Assembly: GCA_945901065.1 (NCBI GenBank)
Contig: CAMDKI010000007.1
Coordinates: 124,001-188,000, forward strand
From: Chitinophaga pinensis
GTDB lineage: Bacteria; Bacteroidota; Bacteroidia; Chitinophagales; CAIOSU01
Length of the DNA: 64,000 nucleotides
Direction of reading: 5' to 3'
Shown: positions 53,212 through 61,588 of the stretch, piece after piece
Position numbering within the stretch: position 1 is the stretch's first letter
How the letters are laid out: every line of letters begins with the position of its first letter
Translations under genes and position numbers: made by a program
Notes under the pieces: generated by a model
Database searches by the model: none
What the model was told of the DNA's origin: nothing
What the model saw: the letters and a program-made list of their open reading frames with translations, nothing else

Positions 53212-53418
53212 CAATCTTTTGTTTTTTGGCCATCGGATATATCCGATTGTAAATGTTCAACAAATAGCCTGAAACTGCAGTTGATGCAAATGCCAGCAAA
53301 GAGGAAAGCAATTTTGGTAATCAACAAAAGTGGTAAAATTAGAGACACTTACATTGCTCGTTCATCTGGTAATAAAACTTTGGAAGATATAGTTTTGCGC
53401 ACCTTAAAACCATTCTAA
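53212..53418 (+). pseudogene. Remnant of a TonB C-terminal-domain gene
   Basis: This frame is open after a TAG at 53209 and ends at TAA 53416-53418. From an ATG at 53284 it gives 44 residues, with ILVINKSGKIRDTYIARSSG followed by NKTLEDIVLRTLKPF. That is the pattern of the TonB C-terminal domain (strand, DG-type turn, V..SSGN..LD..AL..L...PF). The N-terminal half and any membrane anchor are missing, so it is too short to work as an energy transducer. Recalled gene order in other Bacteroidota (gcvH, vanZ, TonB-like) supports its being the decayed third gene. It might still be a short expressed protein. Confidence 0.45.
53232..53247. repeat. Perfect 16-base palindrome
   Basis: ATCGGATATATCCGAT reads the same on both strands. 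It lies 36 bases after the vanZ stop. It could form a short hairpin or serve as an operator-like site, but no T-run follows that would make it a clear terminator. Confidence 0.5.
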
Positions 53419-53534
53419 GTGGGGAGCCAGGTTAGCATGCAAATGGCGGTGCCAATCAAATTTATATTGAGCTAAATTATCGGCGTGCAACACTTTTTTC
53501 GTAACCCCCGCGTTAACTCTTGCAGGTGAGATAC

Positions 53535-55346
53535 ATGAAAGTCATATTTATACTACTCATAGCCTGCACCTTTACGGTGCAGGCACAAGTAGGTACTGAC
53601 CAAAGCCTAGCTTTGCAGTACTATCAAAATAGCGAATACGAGAAAGCTGCCGAGCTTTACGAAAAACTGTACGATAAAAATCCCCAATCAGACATCTATT
53701 ACCGTTACCTCTACAATTGTTGGCTCAAAACAAAAGAGTACGACAAGCTAGAGAAGGTAGTGAAGCGCAATATCAAAAAACATCCCGAAATACTATTTTA
53801 CCTTGTCGACCTTGGTTACCTGTACAAGGAAACCGGAAATATTGCCGGTAGCCAAGCCGAATATGGCAAGGCTTTGGACAAATTGATACCCGACGAGCGA
53901 ACCACAAGGGAGCTTGCCAATGCCTTCATTTCTTATGGCGAAAACGAGCAAGCAGCGCAGGCTTACCTAAGAGGGCGCAAGTTGTTGGTAAGCAACGGTG
54001 CCGACCCAGCATTATTTACATTCGATTTGGCGGATTTATACCAACGAATGATTAAGAAGCCTGAAGCCATTGAAAGCTACTTGGATTTTATCAAGTTCAA
54101 CCCGCACCTCATGCAAGATGTGCAGAGCCGGCTGCAAGACCTTATCCAAGAAGATGCTTGGTACGATGAGTTGCAGCTTCAGTTGCTAGGGCGCATACAG
54201 AAAGCAGGCGATGTGGTGTATTCGGAAATGCTTATTTGGCAATACATACAGCGCAACAATTATAAGGCGGCCTTTATTCAAACCAAGGCGCTTGACAAAC
54301 GCTTTAAGGAAAACGGTTTTAGGGTAATAACGTTGGCAAGGGCAGCCAAAGGTAGTGGTGAACTTGATGCTGCTATTGAAGCATATCAATACATTATTGA
54401 AAAGGGAAACATCAGTGCCCTTTACCAAGTAAGCAAGCAGGAACTACTGGATACCCGAAAATTGAAGGTGACCAAAGGTTTTAACTATACCGATGACGAC
54501 TTGAGTCAACTGCTACTGGGCTACAACTCGTTTATTGATGAGTTTGGCTTAAACAAACAAACGGTGCAAGTAATGCTTGATAAGGCCCAGTTGAAGGCAT
54601 TTTATATGCACGATATTGATTCGGCAATACTTATAGTAGAGCGCTTGATACTGATACCTGGGCTTGATAATACCGTAAACAGCAAAGCAAAACTGGAACT
54701 AGGAGATTATTACCTACTTAAAGGCGAGGTATGGGAAAGTACGTTGCTATACAGCCAAGTTGACAAAGCCATGAAAGATGACCCCTTGGGCGAGTTGGCA
54801 CGGTACAAAAACGCCCAGTTGAGCTACTATATGGCCGATTTTGAATGGGCACAGGCACAGTTGAATATTTTGAAAGGTGCTACAACGCATCTCATATCAA
54901 ACGATGCCATATCACTATCCACCTTTATTATGGATAATATGGGACTAGATACTACGCTTTATCCAATGCAAAAGTATGCTGAGGCGGAGCTTTTAGTATT
55001 TCAAAATGAATTTGATAAGGCCATGTCTTCATTAGATAGCATCAGTATGATATATCCGCAGCATACTTTGGCCGATGATATTGTAATGATGCGCGCCAAA
55101 ATTGAGTTAAAGCGAAGGGACTATACCAAAGCTGCAGAATATTTCACTACCATTCGCACCAAATATGGGGAAGATATACTAGCCGACGACGCCACCTTTA
55201 TGTTGGCTGAGCTATACGAAACCGTATTGGATGATAAGGCCAAGGCAATGGAACTTTACCAAGATATATTGGTTACCTACAAAAGCAGTGTTTTAGTTGT
55301 CGAAGCCCGCAAACGTTTCAGAATTTTGCGCGGCGACGAACTATAA
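53535..55346 (+). CDS. Exported tetratricopeptide-repeat protein
   Basis: 603 residues from ATG 53535; the five extra upstream codons break the signal peptide. Signal peptide MKVIFILLIACTFTVQAQ. The rest is alpha-helical with many TPR-like pairs (YYQNSEYEKAAELYEKLYDKNP, LGELARYKNAQLSYYMADFEWAQAQL, DDATFMLAELYETVLDDKAKAMELY). The last third resembles the YfgC/BamD-type TPRs used in periplasmic assembly. Probably periplasmic or outer-membrane associated scaffold; partner unknown. The DUF4286 gene follows after 34 bases. Confidence 0.85.
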   Translation: MKVIFILLIACTFTVQAQVGTDQSLALQYYQNSEYEKAAELYEKLYDKNPQSDIYYRYLYNCWLKTKEYDKLEKVVKRNIKKHPEILFYLVDLGYLYKETGNIAGSQAEYGKALDKLIPDERTTRELANAFISYGENEQAAQAYLRGRKLLVSNGADPALFTFDLADLYQRMIKKPEAIESYLDFIKFNPHLMQDVQSRLQDLIQEDAWYDELQLQLLGRIQKAGDVVYSEMLIWQYIQRNNYKAAFIQTKALDKRFKENGFRVITLARAAKGSGELDAAIEAYQYIIEKGNISALYQVSKQELLDTRKLKVTKGFNYTDDDLSQLLLGYNSFIDEFGLNKQTVQVMLDKAQLKAFYMHDIDSAILIVERLILIPGLDNTVNSKAKLELGDYYLLKGEVWESTLLYSQVDKAMKDDPLGELARYKNAQLSYYMADFEWAQAQLNILKGATTHLISNDAISLSTFIMDNMGLDTTLYPMQKYAEAELLVFQNEFDKAMSSLDSISMIYPQHTLADDIVMMRAKIELKRRDYTKAAEYFTTIRTKYGEDILADDATFMLAELYETVLDDKAKAMELYQDILVTYKSSVLVVEARKRFRILRGDEL

Positions 55347-55380
55347 TTTTGCAATAAGACCTTATTATCAGCTCACCTAT

Positions 55381-55683
55381 ATGATTATTTACAACGTAAC
55401 CATTAAAATTGACCTAGACGTTCATGACGAATGGCTGGCTTGGATGAAATTGGAACACATACCCCGTGTGTTGGCCACTGGCTATTTTCACGACCACCGT
55501 ATGCTGCGTATTTTGGAAGAAGACCAAAGGGATGGCATATCATATGCAGTGCAATACACTGCCAAAAACCTGCAAGATTACTTTACCTATGAAGCCGACC
55601 ATGCCCCGGCGCTTAGGCAAGAAGTTTCCGACCGCTACCCCGATAAATTCGTGGCGTTTAGAACCTTGCTGAAGGTGGTTTGA
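55381..55683 (+). CDS. DUF4286 family protein
   Basis: 100 residues. MIIYNVTIKIDLDVHDEW, then HIPRVLATGYF and YTAKNLQDYFTYE are characteristic of DUF4286, a small ferredoxin-like-fold family of unknown function common in Bacteroidota. The upstream frame extension overlaps the TPR gene and is not needed. Cytoplasmic by composition. Convergent with the Psd-like gene, 3 bases apart. Confidence 0.88.
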   Translation: MIIYNVTIKIDLDVHDEWLAWMKLEHIPRVLATGYFHDHRMLRILEEDQRDGISYAVQYTAKNLQDYFTYEADHAPALRQEVSDRYPDKFVAFRTLLKVV

Positions 55684-55686
55684 TAA

Positions 55687-56340
55687 CTACTGAACTTCCT
55701 TTGCAAGCACCGTTTCGCCATCATAAACCCTATCGCCGGGTTTGGCAATAACCTCAACACCTTCAGGAAAAATAACCGTTACTTGGCTACCAAGTTTTAT
55801 TACCCCAATTACATCGCCTTGGGCTACCTCTTTAGTGCCACCAGCTACCATAAAATCTTCGATACGACGAGCAGCAAAACCGGCTAATTGAATGATTTTG
55901 TATTTGGTACCTTTCGTCGATTCGAATAGCATGGTGTTGTGCTCGTTTTCATAGCGCATCCCATAATCGTTTTCATGCACTAGTGCGTTGTGAAACTCCC
56001 CTTTGGTATATACACTGCTTAGGTATTTACCTGCAATCATACTTCGCTGGTAGTGTATGTTGTGCAGGTTGAGGGTAATGGATACCAAAGTACCACGAGT
56101 AGCACCCATACCGTCGGTCATTACCTGTATGGCACCGTTAAGGTCTTTAGGCACAATTTCCACATCCTTATCCCATTCTTTTACGGCATAAACCAAGCCA
56201 TCGGCTGGGCTCACAAATACGGTAGGGTCATTGGGTATGTTCCTGTCAGGTAAACGCAGAAAATATAGTTGGTGAAACGCTTGATAGGCGCCAAAAAGCA
56301 CTACCAATACTATTGCAAGACGAATGAGCCACTTCTTCAT
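55687..56340 (-). CDS. Phosphatidylserine decarboxylase-like protein
   Basis: 217 residues. One N-terminal transmembrane segment (5-27), then VSPADGLV (43-50), NLHNIHYQR (91-99) and the processing site KLGSQV with S185, where a serine is expected to be converted to pyruvoyl after cleavage between G184 and S185. These are the Psd landmarks, but the sequence diverges from the main enzyme in other parts, so a paralog acting on another lipid is possible. It should sit in the inner membrane and decarboxylate a phospholipid. A TAGCTTTG box lies just upstream of the ATG. Confidence 0.78.
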   Translation of the reverse strand: MKKWLIRLAIVLVVLFGAYQAFHQLYFLRLPDRNIPNDPTVFVSPADGLVYAVKEWDKDVEIVPKDLNGAIQVMTDGMGATRGTLVSITLNLHNIHYQRSMIAGKYLSSVYTKGEFHNALVHENDYGMRYENEHNTMLFESTKGTKYKIIQLAGFAARRIEDFMVAGGTKEVAQGDVIGVIKLGSQVTVIFPEGVEVIAKPGDRVYDGETVLAKEVQ

Positions 56341-56344
56341 GGTG

Positions 56345-56352
56345 CAAAGCTA
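56345..56352 (-). promoter_or_regulatory. Possible -7 box (TAGCTTTG) very close to the Psd-like start
   Basis: The minus strand reads TAGCTTTG, an exact TAnnTTTG, only five bases before the ATG. If used, the transcript would be nearly leaderless. No -33 TTG at ideal spacing, so it may be chance. Confidence 0.2.
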
Positions 56353-56476
56353 CACAAAAACGCCCGTTTACGATAGGCAGCAGTAAGCAACCATTATACA
56401 AAAACAAGTATCTTAGTATCTCGAACGGGGGTTAAGTTCCTATCACTCCCAAATGACTACGTTAAATTAGATACCC

Positions 56477-58363
56477 ATGAAAAAATTAACTGCCACATTA
56501 ATTTTTACCATGCTGGTTGTTGTCTATTGCACCGCCAGTGTTGCCATTAGCAATTTAAGCTACAATGTACAAGCAGCCAATGTGTTGCGCTACGATGTTA
56601 GTTTCAGCGTATCGCCAGATTCAAGGGCATATGTGGAGTATTACTATTTAGATGGCACCGATACTATTTGGGGCTATACCGAAATACAAGATTCTGCCGC
56701 CACGCACGATTTTACGCTAGTTGGGTTGGTATCATCAACGGCCTATCGTTTCCGCCCAGCGGCATTTGATGCTTCGGGTATTAGTTATGGTACTTGGACG
56801 AGCTTTACCACTGCAGCCTTGCCAAATGCTTTACCATCCATCACTTCGTTACCGGTGCCTAATACCTCAACTACTGAGGGTTACATTTTTACGAATACAG
56901 CAAGGGCTGGTTTGTTTTTCAATAATGAAGGTGAAACTGCTCAAATCTTTGACCGCAAAGGTAACTTAGTTTGGTACCAGTTTATTGATGCGGTTACTGC
57001 GCCAGGATTTTACCAATGCAAATACGCTTACCCAAGTGGCGAGCAGCGTGTAGTGCTTACCAGCTGCCACGAGTTGGTAGAAATATCATTAGCCGGTGAG
57101 GAGATTACCCGTATTGCGCTTCAAGGTGCCGATACCAATTATTACTTTCACCACGATGTAATCAAAAAGCCAAACGGTAATTATTTGGCCATTGCTGCCA
57201 ATCCTATTCGTTTAGATTTTAGTGGCACTGGCGGTGCAGCGGATAGCTTGGTAATATCAGAGAGCATTTTGGAGTTTACCCCAGCGGGCAGCTTGGTGTG
57301 GCAGTGGGATGCTAAGAACCAATTGGATACTACAAGTTTTGTGGAAAACGCACAAGGCAACTACTGGTTTAACAAGTTCCCAGGTTCGTATAGTTGGTTG
57401 CATACCAATTCGTTGGATATTGATTTGGATGGGGGCATATTACTTTCTGCCCGTAAATCGAGCCAGGTTTTCAAAATCAATCCAAATAATAAGAGCATCA
57501 TTTTTACAGCGGGTAACCCAGGCTCATTTGATATATACCCAGTGAGCAACAGGTTTAAAGGTCAGCATTGCGTAACCGTTACAGGAGGCAACCGATATAT
57601 GGTATACGACAATTTGAGTAAGGATACCGTAAGCCGAGTGGTGGAGTACTTTGCAAGTGGTTATGATAACTCATTTAGGCAGCAATGGGAGTATGTACTT
57701 CCGCTTTATAGCCCAGTGTTGGGCAGTGCCTACCAGTTGGACAATGATAACATATTGATAGGTACGGGCACGGGTAGTTCTATTATAGAACTAGATGCTA
57801 CCAGGCAAAACAAAGTACTTGAAATGAACCATAGTGAAGTGCTTTATCGCGCCTATAGCATAGCCTCGTTGTATGCAGCACCACCTGCTATATCTTTTGC
57901 AGTGGTTGATACCTTTTGTGGCAGCAATTTACAACCCGTAACCCTTACCGCAACCCCTGCACCGGGTTTTTTTACTGGCCCAGGTGTAACTGGCAATGTG
58001 TTTGACCCCGTAGCTGCAGGCCCCGGCGCACACGAGCTGGTTTACCACTATGGCTGGGCAACTAAAACCATAACGGTAGGCTGTGTGGGCATTGAGGATG
58101 TAAATGGCCTTAGCGTTGATTTAAAGCTATATCCTAACCCATCAACGGGTTTGGTAAACTTTAGTTACCAGTTGCAACAAAACCATCAGGCGCACTGGTC
58201 GGTGGTAGACCTAACAGGTAAGTTGGTTGCCGAAGGCAATACTGGCACCATGAGCGGTCAGGTTGAATTTTCGGTTGACTTGTCTAGCTTGAGTAAGGGC
58301 TTTTATGTAGCCCAGCTAGAAGTTAACGGACAGCGCACTTACACTAGGTTGGCTTTGCAATAA
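56477..58363 (+). CDS. Secreted arylsulfotransferase-like protein with FnIII-like head and T9SS sorting domain, third copy
   Basis: 628 residues. Signal peptide about 1-22. A fibronectin III-like domain (about 23-115, ending in STAYRFRPAAFDASG) precedes the ASST-type propeller (SYSWLHTNSLDIDLDGGI, QVFKINPNNKSIIFTAGNP, GQHCVTVTGGNRYMVYDN). A GPGVTGNVFDPVAAGPG-type Ig-like repeat follows, then a T9SS type A domain (LKLYPNPSTGLVNF ... SKGFYVAQLEVNG). The WRLGG of the other two is changed to FTAGN. The gene lies outside the glycan block, so the family is not confined to it. Catalytic status unknown. Confidence 0.85.
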   Translation: MKKLTATLIFTMLVVVYCTASVAISNLSYNVQAANVLRYDVSFSVSPDSRAYVEYYYLDGTDTIWGYTEIQDSAATHDFTLVGLVSSTAYRFRPAAFDASGISYGTWTSFTTAALPNALPSITSLPVPNTSTTEGYIFTNTARAGLFFNNEGETAQIFDRKGNLVWYQFIDAVTAPGFYQCKYAYPSGEQRVVLTSCHELVEISLAGEEITRIALQGADTNYYFHHDVIKKPNGNYLAIAANPIRLDFSGTGGAADSLVISESILEFTPAGSLVWQWDAKNQLDTTSFVENAQGNYWFNKFPGSYSWLHTNSLDIDLDGGILLSARKSSQVFKINPNNKSIIFTAGNPGSFDIYPVSNRFKGQHCVTVTGGNRYMVYDNLSKDTVSRVVEYFASGYDNSFRQQWEYVLPLYSPVLGSAYQLDNDNILIGTGTGSSIIELDATRQNKVLEMNHSEVLYRAYSIASLYAAPPAISFAVVDTFCGSNLQPVTLTATPAPGFFTGPGVTGNVFDPVAAGPGAHELVYHYGWATKTITVGCVGIEDVNGLSVDLKLYPNPSTGLVNFSYQLQQNHQAHWSVVDLTGKLVAEGNTGTMSGQVEFSVDLSSLSKGFYVAQLEVNGQRTYTRLALQ

Positions 58364-58394
58364 GAATTCAATGGGGATTGGGGTTTTGTATTAA

Positions 58395-59342
58395 TTATCC
58401 TTCGACACCCAATTGTAGCTTTTTCTTTTCTAAATCTACGTCTTCCATCCAGTTGCCATCTTTCTGCTTGGGCGGCAGTATTAGTGGGTTTCCCAAATAA
58501 TCAACTCGCTTGCCTGGGTATATATGCGTTGCCCAAAGGTAGCCAGCCAACGATTCTTGGTTAAGATTTGGGTGGATGTATGGTGCTATTTCTTTTTCGT
58601 GGTATTCGGGCAGCAAGCTCCAGTGAAGCCCGGGCTTTTCGTGGTGTATGCCATGGAAACCATTGTTGAAAGCAAAAAAGTTAAGGAAGGGCGAAACGAA
58701 ATTGCGCGAATGGTTATACTCATGGGTTTCGTCGCAGCCATCGTGTTGCCAGTAGTTGGTACCCACTATGCCCCAAGCAGCATAAAAGTGCGGTATAACC
58801 AATAGCATCAATGCTTTTGGCCAATCAATTATTAGTAAGGCTATTTTTACGCCCATCACTATCACCATTTCTAGTACATATTGCCGATACCAATTAGGGC
58901 GCTCCTTGCGCATCATGTTGCTAAAAACTTGCTCGTCCTTCATGATGCCCGGCGCCATGATAAAAAAGAACAACAGCTGATTAAGCAAGTTCCACTTGAA
59001 ACGAGCCTTTTGGGTACGTATGCGGTCTTTATCGGTTTGGGTGTGGTTGTGGTGGCTAAAGTTATGCCCTGGCACGTAAGCGCTAACGCTATGGCCGTAA
59101 GTAAAGCTCATAAGCACTTGGAAGGCTTTGTTCCAGCCCCGACTGCGGAAAATAGGGTGGTGAATGGTGTTGTGCACGATAACCGCACAAAAGAACGACC
59201 ACACCGACAAAAACATAATTATAGGCACCCGCAGATACCACTGTTCCGGAAAAAAGAACCAAGCTGCAATGGTTGCGGCGAAGTAAATAAACACAAACGC
59301 CAAGGTGCGTCTGTCGGCTTTGTAGCGAAGTTCAGGAAACAT
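58395..59342 (-). CDS. Fatty acid desaturase family membrane protein
   Basis: 315 residues with four to five hydrophobic segments. The three histidine boxes that hold the diiron centre are present: HNTIHH (57-62), HNFSHH (93-98) and HGIHH (230-234), with a further HDGCDETHEYNHSRNF stretch between. Related enzymes desaturate or hydroxylate acyl chains, carotenoids or other lipids at the cytoplasmic face of the membrane. Which lipid is used cannot be read. The single gene stands alone; TACCTTTA (one mismatch to the -7 box) is found just upstream on its strand. Bases 59343-59545 hold no other gene. Confidence 0.88.
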   Translation of the reverse strand: MFPELRYKADRRTLAFVFIYFAATIAAWFFFPEQWYLRVPIIMFLSVWSFFCAVIVHNTIHHPIFRSRGWNKAFQVLMSFTYGHSVSAYVPGHNFSHHNHTQTDKDRIRTQKARFKWNLLNQLLFFFIMAPGIMKDEQVFSNMMRKERPNWYRQYVLEMVIVMGVKIALLIIDWPKALMLLVIPHFYAAWGIVGTNYWQHDGCDETHEYNHSRNFVSPFLNFFAFNNGFHGIHHEKPGLHWSLLPEYHEKEIAPYIHPNLNQESLAGYLWATHIYPGKRVDYLGNPLILPPKQKDGNWMEDVDLEKKKLQLGVEG

Positions 59343-59545
59343 ATAGGGTAAAGGTAAAAGAAAGTTGGATTATTGCCTACAATTAAATAAAATGCGCATG
59401 TGTAATCGTTGAGTCAATTCTTTAATTGCAATAAGAAGTGATGGCCAAATAAACTGCTGCCATGTTTAAACGCACTGATGAATCTTAGGCTTGAGCATGA
59501 TAATAAATACAAGATTTGAATTATAATAGTTGTAAATTGACAAAA

Positions 59546-59872
59546 ATGGATACCATGAACCAAACAGATAAAAGCAATAAAGAAGATAGCGGAGCCGATA
59601 AAAAATTTCTTGGCTACCCGCACTACGATAGCAAAAACGACATTTACAATAACGAAGACGAGCTTGAAAATATAGACCCAAGCGACCTTGCACACAGGAA
59701 GAGCAAAAACGTTCCTACCAACCAGCTCAATGAGATGGAATCGGATGGTGAGTTTATGGGCGAAGACTTAGACGTTCCCGGCGCCGAGTTGGACAATGCC
59801 CAAGAAGACATCGGCAGCGAAGACGAGGAAAATAACTACTACAGTTTGGGTGGCGATAACCATGATGATTAG
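59546..59872 (+). CDS. Small acidic protein, conserved in Bacteroidota, function unknown
   Basis: 108 residues from ATG 59546 (or 105 from 59555). Strongly acidic, no hydrophobic segment, probably largely disordered. The C-terminal GEDLDVPGAELDNAQEDIG and EDEENNYYSLGGDNH segments resemble a conserved tail I recall from Bacteroidota hypothetical proteins. Its role is not known. It converges on the 59895 gene, 22 bases away. Confidence 0.75.
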   Translation: MDTMNQTDKSNKEDSGADKKFLGYPHYDSKNDIYNNEDELENIDPSDLAHRKSKNVPTNQLNEMESDGEFMGEDLDVPGAELDNAQEDIGSEDEENNYYSLGGDNHDD

Positions 59873-59894
59873 ACCTACTAACTACAATTGCATT

Positions 59895-60368
59895 TTACCA
59901 CCGTGTATTATTCAGCAAATCGGGGCTGCTGTTGCCGGGGCCTGGGGCTTGGTCAGTGTTTGCCTTTAGGAATTTATCCATGCGGTCTGGGTCGAGGGAG
60001 CCATTCGGCAATATAAAACCAGAAAGGTACATTTCCTTCAAAAGGTCTTTGGGGTCTCTTAGTGTTATAAAATCTTTGTTTACTAATGAGAACTGCACCA
60101 TGTAGTAATACGCAGGTAGGCTTTTTTCTACCCAAGTATTGCCTTCACGCACCTGTATGCTTTTACTGTAAGCGTATGGCACTATCACAAAAAGCGGTTG
60201 TTTGCCATCGGCAGTAGTAAACGCGCAAGGGTCGTGCAATACCTTTTTGCACTCCTTTTTAACGAATGCCGAGTCGTCAACAAACACTATATCGCCTTTC
60301 TCTTTTACTTTTTGCCCCATCAAGGTAAGGGCAAATAAGAGTATCGTTGAGGTGAAAAACAATTTCAT
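59895..60368 (-). CDS. Exported hypothetical protein
   Basis: 157 residues with a signal peptide (MKLFFTSTILLFALTLMGQ). The mature part has two cysteines (KKECKKVLHDPCAF), a beta-rich middle (YYYMVQFSLVNKDFITL) and a disordered Pro/Gly/Asn-rich tail. No domain recognised. It follows the endonuclease/phosphatase-family gene by 10 bases on the same strand, so the two are probably co-transcribed. Confidence 0.75.
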   Translation of the reverse strand: MKLFFTSTILLFALTLMGQKVKEKGDIVFVDDSAFVKKECKKVLHDPCAFTTADGKQPLFVIVPYAYSKSIQVREGNTWVEKSLPAYYYMVQFSLVNKDFITLRDPKDLLKEMYLSGFILPNGSLDPDRMDKFLKANTDQAPGPGNSSPDLLNNTRW

Positions 60369-60378
60369 GGGTAGTTTT

Positions 60379-61452
60379 TTATTTCAATCTCACTTCTAGT
60401 TTCACAGGCTGGTGGTCGCTGTAAGCAAACTGCATATCAATAGTTTGCACATTCAGCATTTCCACATTAGGGCTTAAAAGGTAGTAGTCAATAAGGTCGG
60501 TGGTGGTTTCACCAGCAATGTATGCCTTTACCAAGTTACGGTTGGTTGGGTGGCTCATGTCGTAGGCAAAAGTCCAACCTTCGGGCATAAAGTCTTTGGC
60601 AATAATGCCTTGGTCGTAAGTGTCCTTGCCTTGATTAAAGTGGTTCTGCGGGAAATCGGGTGGGTTTTGGTTCCAGTCGCCACCAACTACAACGTAATTG
60701 CCTTTTTCGTATTCAGTGGTTACAAATTTCTTGAGGTACGCCATCTCCTCTCCCTTAAGTTTGCCATCGCTATCGTAGGCACTATTGTGCGTGTTTATTA
60801 CCAATAGTTCTTTGCCACTTGCCAATGGGTAACGCATTACTAGCATACACCTATCCAAAAAGAAAACCTTGGTAGGCCAAGAAAACTCTCCAGGGTATTG
60901 CAATCGGGTAGCGCTGCTCGGGGTGTATTTACTGTAGGTGCCCAAGCCCGCTTCTACCTTGCCCAAGGCATTGGCTGGGTTGCCCAATGGCATAGGCACA
61001 AATCCTACATGATAGTTGGTGGCATAAGTATATACGTATCCTGGGAGGCTGGCGGCTACCCGGTGCAGTTCGTTGTTATAATAGCTGCGCTTGCTGTTAG
61101 TGTCAATTTCTTGTATCAATATAAAGTCGGTTCCTGCATATTCGGCCAAAGTGCGTTCAATGCCACCCATATAAACTTCATGTTGTTCTTGGCTGGGGCG
61201 CACTTTTTCGCCTCCGTCGTAAAAGAAGTCCTCTTTTTCTCCCAAACCGCCGTAACCAATATTCCAGATAAGGAAAGAAAAATTATTGCTGGCGATAGTT
61301 TCCTCGCTGTTACCCCAAAAGGTAAGCGGAATGGTCTCTTCAGGCTGATAATCGGTAGCCGTGCCGTAGGCGATAACACCCCCTATATAGAGCCCAAAAA
61401 TTAAAATCGGGATAATTAGCACTAGTAGTACCCTAATTATTGTTTTTTTCAT
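60379..61452 (-). CDS. Membrane-anchored endonuclease/exonuclease/phosphatase family protein
   Basis: 357 residues. One N-terminal hydrophobic segment (6-30) anchors a periplasmic or surface domain of the EEP fold: FLIWNIGYGGLG (asparagine and first metal region), LIQEIDTN (Glu metal ligand), VINTHNSAYD, VVGGDWNQNP (Asp and Asn) and YSDHQPVKLEV (catalytic His near the C-terminus). The family cleaves phosphodiesters or phosphates in DNA, phosphoinositides or sphingomyelin. With an export anchor, a lipid or extracellular substrate is more likely than DNA; this is inference. Confidence 0.85.
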   Translation of the reverse strand: MKKTIIRVLLVLIIPILIFGLYIGGVIAYGTATDYQPEETIPLTFWGNSEETIASNNFSFLIWNIGYGGLGEKEDFFYDGGEKVRPSQEQHEVYMGGIERTLAEYAGTDFILIQEIDTNSKRSYYNNELHRVAASLPGYVYTYATNYHVGFVPMPLGNPANALGKVEAGLGTYSKYTPSSATRLQYPGEFSWPTKVFFLDRCMLVMRYPLASGKELLVINTHNSAYDSDGKLKGEEMAYLKKFVTTEYEKGNYVVVGGDWNQNPPDFPQNHFNQGKDTYDQGIIAKDFMPEGWTFAYDMSHPTNRNLVKAYIAGETTTDLIDYYLLSPNVEMLNVQTIDMQFAYSDHQPVKLEVRLK

Positions 61453-61533
61453 GCCAGATTTTATAAATTTAACAACGAGGTCTTTATATCGAGGCCTAAA
61501 TTAGAAAGAATATCGGCAGAATGCGAAATGCTA

Positions 61534-61541
61534 TATCTTTG
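61534..61541 (+). promoter_or_regulatory. -7 box (TATCTTTG) upstream of the lipase-like gene
   Basis: Exact TAnnTTTG, about 48 bases before the ATG at 61589. No TTG at ideal -33 spacing. The gap (61453-61588) is divergent with the EEP gene, whose strand has only TAAATTTA, one mismatch. Confidence 0.4.
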
Positions 61542-61588
61542 TACCTTATGTACACACCATATCCTATTGTTAACGAAACTCTCGTTGC

